From Plantago major (taxonomy: Eukaryota > Streptophyta > Magnoliopsida > Lamiales > Plantaginaceae), in the NCBI GenBank assembly GCA_026545765.1, contig CM048839.1, positions 58,587,677 through 58,651,676 on the forward strand: a DNA stretch of 64,000 nt. Reading direction: 5' to 3'. Positions 59,247 through 64,000 of this stretch are shown piece after piece (the stretch's first letter is position 1; each line of letters begins with the position of its first letter). The notes beneath the pieces are model-generated. The model was not told where the DNA came from. It saw only the letters and a list, made by a program, of their open reading frames with translations, and did not search any database. The position numbers were made by a program, and so were the translations under genes.

Positions 59247-60703
59247 TGTCACGTCCCAAAACCAAAATCACTTTGGCGCAACCGGCCGTCTATCGTGAGA
59301 TGGGCTCACGCCAAGACGAAGCCTTCCTTTAATCCTCAAATACATAAAAATATCTCATAGTGGTACAACAGAGCATCTAAAATCCCATATACAACAATAA
59401 TTACTAGTCCTCAATACATACCAACAATTCTAGTATCACAAGTTATCTTATACAGTACAAATCCAAGAGTACGCGACAACTTCTAAACAATCTTCTCAAA
59501 ATCCACCATCCGTCTATCGTCTCCACTCTAAAGTATCTTCGTCCAATCACTTACTAAAAATCTGAAAGGGGTGGGTAAGGGTGAGCCTCATTGACACTTC
59601 TACCGGATCAAGCAGAGTATTTCAAGGAATACATACAATGCGTTTACATATCCAAAATAATTTGCATGGACATTTTTCAAAACAATAACAATTCATATTT
59701 AGCTCAATCAGACAATACACTACGGCCATACGAACCGTGGTGGCACACAGGTCGGCTTTTACATAACAATAACAATGCCCTACCAAAGGGATAACATAAC
59801 AATGGAAGATCTCCAAAAGCATGACAATCCCTCGAAAGGGCCCAAACAATTCATAGGCATATCGATGAGCATAAAACATATTTTCAATCCATGCTTTTGA
59901 ACAAAATAATTTTCACAATTCACAATCACGATAAAACATTTATGGGTACACATACTTGATCCTTTTCGAATAGATTATTATACCAAGTCCCATTTATTGA
60001 TATAATAACCATAAGTAGTTTGTCAATCATAAAACATACATATATATACGATAACAATAAAATATAAGCAAAAGTGTCAAGAGTTACCCTTACATAGCTA
60101 AATCGTAAAAGCTCCACTATATTGCACCTCAATTTCTCAAACACCAATATCATCTCGCAATCATAGTCCTTGCCGTGCCCAACCTCTATCAATAACCAAC
60201 CCATTCATTAATCACATTCTAAGATGCCTAAGGACCAGACAAACCTTATCGAAACTAAAATTCATGGAATCACACAAGTACTAAATTTAGTACTCACTTG
60301 AGGACAAAACAGAGAGTCTCGTAATCTTATCTCTCAATTAATCATGATACTTGTAATCCAATTCCAATGCTCAAGCCTTCATATAAAGACTACATGTCCG
60401 TGACTGGCAATTGATGATCCTGACGGAAAAATAACCTAATTTGCTTCCAATAAACTTCCTTTAGGGTATATAAACCGTAATTTCAATTGGTGGTCCAAGC
60501 CCGTATCCAATAACAATTTAGTACATTACTTTGAGCTTTTATTTTGATTCAAACCCAGTCCAATACAATCACCATAGTTCGTCTCAATTTATCAATGCGT
60601 AAAATAGTGACCAATAAAATCCCATGCATCATATCAAGTGCAATTAATTTTCCGTCTCCAAATTAAGGTCAAATAGACGGTCCAAAAATTTTGAGATTTT
60701 ACA
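59247..60703. mobile_element. Solo LTR, possibly Tekay/Del-like
   Basis: 1,457 bp from TGTCACGTCCCAAAACC to GAGATTTTACA, with a perfect 5 bp TSD TTTGG (59242-59246 and 60704-60708). The TGTCACG start and the GTGAGATGGGCTCACGCC block resemble the LTRs of Tekay/Del chromoviruses. No internal sequence accompanies it. It separates the transposon-protein ORF from the upstream interior of the host Gypsy element. Confidence 0.78.
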
Positions 60704-60708
60704 TTTGG

Positions 60709-61702
60709 AGTTAAATCAATTATAAAGCTTACATACATATCCAATGGGGTTTCTCCTTCCCCAAACCTAATGTGCGGCACAATGCGTATGCAAGATTATA
60801 GCTTGTAATAAGATCAATAGCCATTTCAAAATAATGCAAGAACTAGGCATGTAACTCAAGTTTTCAAATTGTATCAAGCATCAAGTTGAAAGGCAAATTG
60901 TAATGTGGTCTCCATTCTATGAGCATATGATGATGCAAATATATTTTCTAAGCATACTTCAACAAGTTAAGACCATGTGAGCAAGTAATCGAGGGAGAAA
61001 GGGGTCGACAAAGGAGTTTGTTCTATTGAGAAATTTTATCGAACACTTGGTAGGTAAGAACAAAAACCTTCAAATTCTCAATCGATTTGTCAAATCTTCA
61101 TCAAGCAAGTATTATTGTAGTGAATACTAAAAGTAAGCATGTATCCACATATCTCAAACATCAACAAATCAAAACAATTGAAGCACATAATTGCAAAGCA
61201 CTCAAGAAGCAAGAAGAAAGTGCAAACAAAGAGATGAATGATATAAACATTGAATTGAAGATGTAATGAAGATAATAATGAGTAGAGATCACTTACTTGA
61301 TGTTGATGATGGATGAGCAAGTTAATAATGCAATGGGGATGATAGAATTATAGAGCAAGTGAATAATTTGTGAAGAAAATGAAGTGGGGGGAGAGCAAAA
61401 ACGTTTTTTGGGAGTTTTAAAAGAGGGAGAAGTGAGCTGGGAACAGCTCACTGCGGTCGACAGTCGGCCGCAGTGAGGCTGCTGCCCGACCTCTTCTTTC
61501 TTCGCGACGTTTCGCGTTTTTTCAATTCTTTTTGATTTTTTTTATTTTTTCAACAAGCAAACATAATAAATAAGAAAATTTAAAAAAGATTTTGAAAAGT
61601 TTTTCGAAAAATAATTTTGGCACGGAAAACGAGAAAAAGACAAAAATTGAAAATGCGAAAAAGTAAACGTGACCTTGGGTTGCCTCCCAAGAAGCGCTTG
61701 TT
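60709..61702 (-). other. Noncoding interior of the large Gypsy element with a GC hairpin
   Basis: No coding similarity where RT and integrase would normally be. It holds a PPT-like module (GGTTTGGGGAAGGAG on -, 60752-60766). It also holds a GC hairpin with 8 bp arms CACTGCGG and CCGCAGTG (61449-61475), similar in words to 51952-52008 in the LTR. The motif GGGTTGCCTCCCAAGAAGCG (61677-61696) is one I recall from internal regions of plant Gypsy elements. Confidence 0.5.
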
Positions 61703-62077
61703 TTAGGTCTTGTAGCTCCCTAGTATTGATGACTCAGTTGCTAGGTAAGACCCCCGTTCTCCATCAGTGCAAGTAGTCAGCCAATCTTCCATGAAACTCA
61801 GGTCGGTATTCCAATCTTTCAATCCCATGTTGAATCGGTCCCCTTCCCTTGTAAACTCGAACTTGTAGAGGGTGCTACCTTCATTCTTGAGTCGGTTTCT
61901 AAAACCCTTGTCATCCTTGAAGTTCTCGTAGAATAGCCCCTTGTTTACCAATTTCCATCTTCTGGTCATCCACTTATCTAGATAGATCTTATAAGGTTTG
62001 TTCTCCTTGTCTCTCGGATCCGGAAATTGGAAGTGAATCTCATGCGAGTAGAAATAGTTCTTATCTATTTCCTTCAT
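61703..62077 (-). CDS. Unassigned ORF between protease and noncoding interior of the Gypsy element
   Basis: A 124-residue open frame starting MKEIDKNYFYSHEIHFQF with basic/aromatic composition (RRWKLVNKGLFYENF). I do not recognise a domain. It lies about 120 bp downstream of the protease frame on the same strand, where the start of RT would be expected, but shows no RT motif. It may be a lineage-specific piece of the polyprotein or a chance open frame. Confidence 0.35.
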   Translation of the reverse strand: MKEIDKNYFYSHEIHFQFPDPRDKENKPYKIYLDKWMTRRWKLVNKGLFYENFKDDKGFRNRLKNEGSTLYKFEFTREGDRFNMGLKDWNTDLSFMEDWLTTCTDGERGSYLATESSILGSYKT

Positions 62078-62197
62078 CTTTGTCAGCGCATCTTAAAATT
62101 CTCGAGGTGGTTGATCCTTCTTTCTCCTTAGCGGTCTTTCAGCCACAAGCTTCCCTTCCTTGAGATGCGTCCTTCTGATGGACAATTCTACGTCACT

Positions 62198-62785
62198 CTA
62201 CATTCCATTAACAAACATAGAAACTCTTTTGCCGGTTATATCGATATTGTTGTTAGTCATTATCATAAAGGGCCTTCCTAGATACAAGTTTCTATTGTTG
62301 TCATTTTCGTAGTCGACTATCCGCAGGTCCACAGGAATTATCAAAGTGCCTATCTTGATGATGAGCACGTTTCTAACTGTTCCATAGTTTTTTCCTATGC
62401 TCATGCCAACGTCGTAGGACATGCCACAAGCTCCAGTCTTTCCTGTTAACCTGAGTCTCTTGTACATCTCTAAAGGGATAACATTCACATCGGCCTCCAG
62501 GTCCATAGTTCCTACTACCCTTTCGCTCCCTATGTTGACTGCAATTTGAAATGCTAAGGGGTTGATTTTCCTCCTGGGGATATTGGTTCGGAAGTAGGGA
62601 TTTTCCTTTCTCTTGTTTATCCTGAAATTCTCCAATTGGTTCTTTTCTCCGTAAAGGTACTTACACAATCTCATGGAGTCACCTTGTATACATAACTTAC
62701 TGGATAAGGTAAAGTTAAAGCGAGAGTTAGAAAGCTTATCGGGAAATTTTTCGGAAGTCCGCCTTTCTTCCGCATCTATCCGCAT
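62198..62785 (-). pseudogene. Gypsy (Athila/Tat-like) aspartic protease with a substituted active site
   Basis: A 195-residue frame. PRRKINPLAFQIAVNIGSER leads into the active-site region GTMDLEADVNVIPLEMYKRL, where Athila/Tat proteases normally have D-L/T-G-A; here the glycine is Glu. Downstream the conserved LYLGRPFMIMTNNNIDI is present. The Gly to Glu change in the catalytic triplet should abolish activity, although the rest of the fold is well kept. Confidence 0.75.
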
Positions 62786-62959
62786 TATGGCTCCTCCTCA
62801 TCTTCATCTTTTCCCTCATCACGTTGCTCTAGAAGTATACATCAGCCTTTTTGTTATGTTTACAAGGCTTCCTTCTACTTCTTCCACCTTCTCATTGATC
62901 CTGCAGAGCACTTCATCTGCTCTTTCAATAAATGCCTCCACCTTGTCATCCCTTTCCTT

Positions 62960-64000
62960 TTACTTTTCCATAAACTCCCTTACCGTCTTCAGCTCCTTAA
63001 TGATGAAATTGATCTTTCCTTCCAAAAGGGGTATTTCATGCTGACCTGGTGCGGTTACCCTTATCGGTGTTATGGGGGTTAGAGGTCTACTCCGGTGTTG
63101 CCTAACTTCGTGCCAGGTTCGGTCTGAAGGAGGAGTTCGGTTGGATGATGGTTCACCATCTTGAATGTAGTTTGCCTCCTCTGACGGTTCCTTGAGTCCA
63201 TATTCTCCTTCGGACTCTCTCTTAGATAGCTCGGCCTCTATATCATCCAGCCTTTCCGTGATCATTTTCCATGGGACTTCCTAGACGGTACGAACCTCCT
63301 TACACCGGACACTTCTTCCTCGTCCCTTTTGCATGGAGTTTTCACTGAGGTTCTCACATACCTCCCAAATCCTTCTTGGGGGTACGTCTAATAGGTTCCC
63401 TTGACATGCCCCATCAATAAGTTCTTGGCTGATAGAGACAATTCCCTTATAAAAGTTGTTGACTTTGTCGAACAGTGCGTAAGAGTGCATTGGGCACTTG
63501 TCAAGTAGATATTTGTATCATTCCCACGCTTCGTAGAATGTTTCTCTGTCTAGTTGGTTGAATTTTTGGATTTGTCTCTTCAGGTCAGATGTCTTCTTCA
63601 ATGGGAAGCATCTGAGCATATTGAAAACCTCATCCCATGTAGTCAGGCTGCCCGGGGGTATGAGATAAGTCAGTTCTTCGCCTTATCCTTTAGGCTGCTA
63701 GGGAAAACCCTTCTTCTGATTTGACACTCCGTGAGCCCGTTTAATGGTATTCCTCCAACTATTGCATAGAATTCTCTCATAAAGTGCATCGGGTCCTCGG
63801 TTGGGTTCCCGTAGAAGTGCGGTAGTTGGTTTAGATGAGTTCCCTTTAGATCATATTCTCTTGCAATCCTCTCCAGATAGATGCTCGAGGTATGCGGTGT
63901 AAGCCTTGGCATAACATAGTCGTGCATGGGTCTGTCGTCTCGTCCACCAGTTCCACCCTTGCATAGTTATCCCTTCGTCGGTTCTCATCTAACCTCAATC
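62960..64000 (-). pseudogene. Gypsy (Athila/Tat-like) gag, broken, continuing past the window edge
   Basis: Fragments in N-to-C order on -: 63927-63670 (REYDLKGTHLNQLPHFYGNP, ECQIRRRVFPSSLKDKAKN), the Athila-type capsid core, ending in a stop where the conserved W-L would follow. Then 63490-63281 (LFDKVNNFYKGIVSISQELI, ACQGNLLDVPPRR), matching the later gag region, and 63265-62960, a charged C-terminal tail with a short coiled coil. At least two frame breaks. The start lies at or beyond 64000. Confidence 0.75.

Larger units (their letters stand above)
51070..64000 (-). mobile_element. Large pol-less Athila/Tat-like Gypsy element, 5' end beyond the window
   Basis: A Gypsy-type element on -: gag (63990-62960), protease (62785-62198), an unassigned ORF (62077-61703), noncoding sequence, a transposon-protein ORF (59207-57986), a long 3' noncoding region with several PPT-like modules, and a 3' LTR (51070-52378). 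Three solo LTRs are nested in it (53454-55004, 55099-57527, 59247-60703). I find no RT, RNase H or integrase between protease and the downstream ORF. Assembly into one element is inferred from orientation, order and PPT/LTR layout; the 5' LTR lies outside the window. Confidence 0.65.

Noticed and set aside
1..64000. CRISPR arrays, bacterial-style defence operons, rRNA and tRNA genes.
   Set aside because: None was seen. The repeats present are transposon LTRs, TIRs and short tandem duplications, and the only tRNA-like matches are retrotransposon primer-binding sites.

Overview
The window is nuclear DNA of a flowering plant, most likely a eudicot. It carries one intact, intron-rich plant gene set in a dense, nested pile of transposable elements: a LINE, Copia and Gypsy LTR elements, a TRIM, hAT and Mutator-type DNA elements, Stowaway-like MITEs and a Helitron remnant. 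No bacterial gene organisation, rRNA, tRNA or CRISPR array was seen.

Layout. 1-900: two small hAT-type MITEs of one family in opposite orientation. About 900-8945: a decayed L1-type LINE on +, split by two Mutator-like insertions (3858-5324 and 7033-8143), each with long terminal inverted repeats and a 9-10 bp target duplication. 8945-9498: the end of a truncated LTR. 9499-10388 and 16610-about 18935: one Copia element on +, split by a complete Gypsy-type element on - (10389-16609, TSD CCACG). That element encodes only gag and protease. About 19626-23186: a decayed Helitron helicase with a duplicated C-terminal part and a Stowaway-like MITE inside it.

24808-36982 (-): a complete gene for presequence protease (PreP), the organellar M16C metallopeptidase that degrades cleaved targeting peptides. 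I resolve 19 exons with consistent splice phases, giving 1,073 residues. The zinc-binding and substrate-binding residues have the spacing I recall for the Arabidopsis enzyme. It is the only gene here that looks functional in the host sense.

37579-38196: a TRIM element marks the junction between the PreP upstream flank and a SIRE-type Copia element on - (38197-50706). That element has gag, PR, IN, RT and RNase H, an additional ORF downstream of pol, and a 5' LTR broken by a 2.15 kb DNA element with an 8 bp TSD. It abuts a fragment of a second SIRE-family LTR (50707-51069). From 51070 to beyond the right edge lies a large Athila/Tat-like Gypsy element on -. It has gag, protease and a transposon-protein ORF but no visible RT or integrase, and three solo LTRs sit inside it, each with a 5 bp TSD. 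One of those solo LTRs holds an 890 bp hAT element.

The most unusual signals are noncoding. Gypsy LTRs of more than one family carry short GC-rich palindromes (GGCGTCCGCC, CGCCGCGGCG and similar) at a hypervariable site. The pol-less Gypsy elements repeat polypurine-tract-like GGTTTGGGG modules through their 3' noncoding halves. All boundaries, TSDs and homologies were read by eye.
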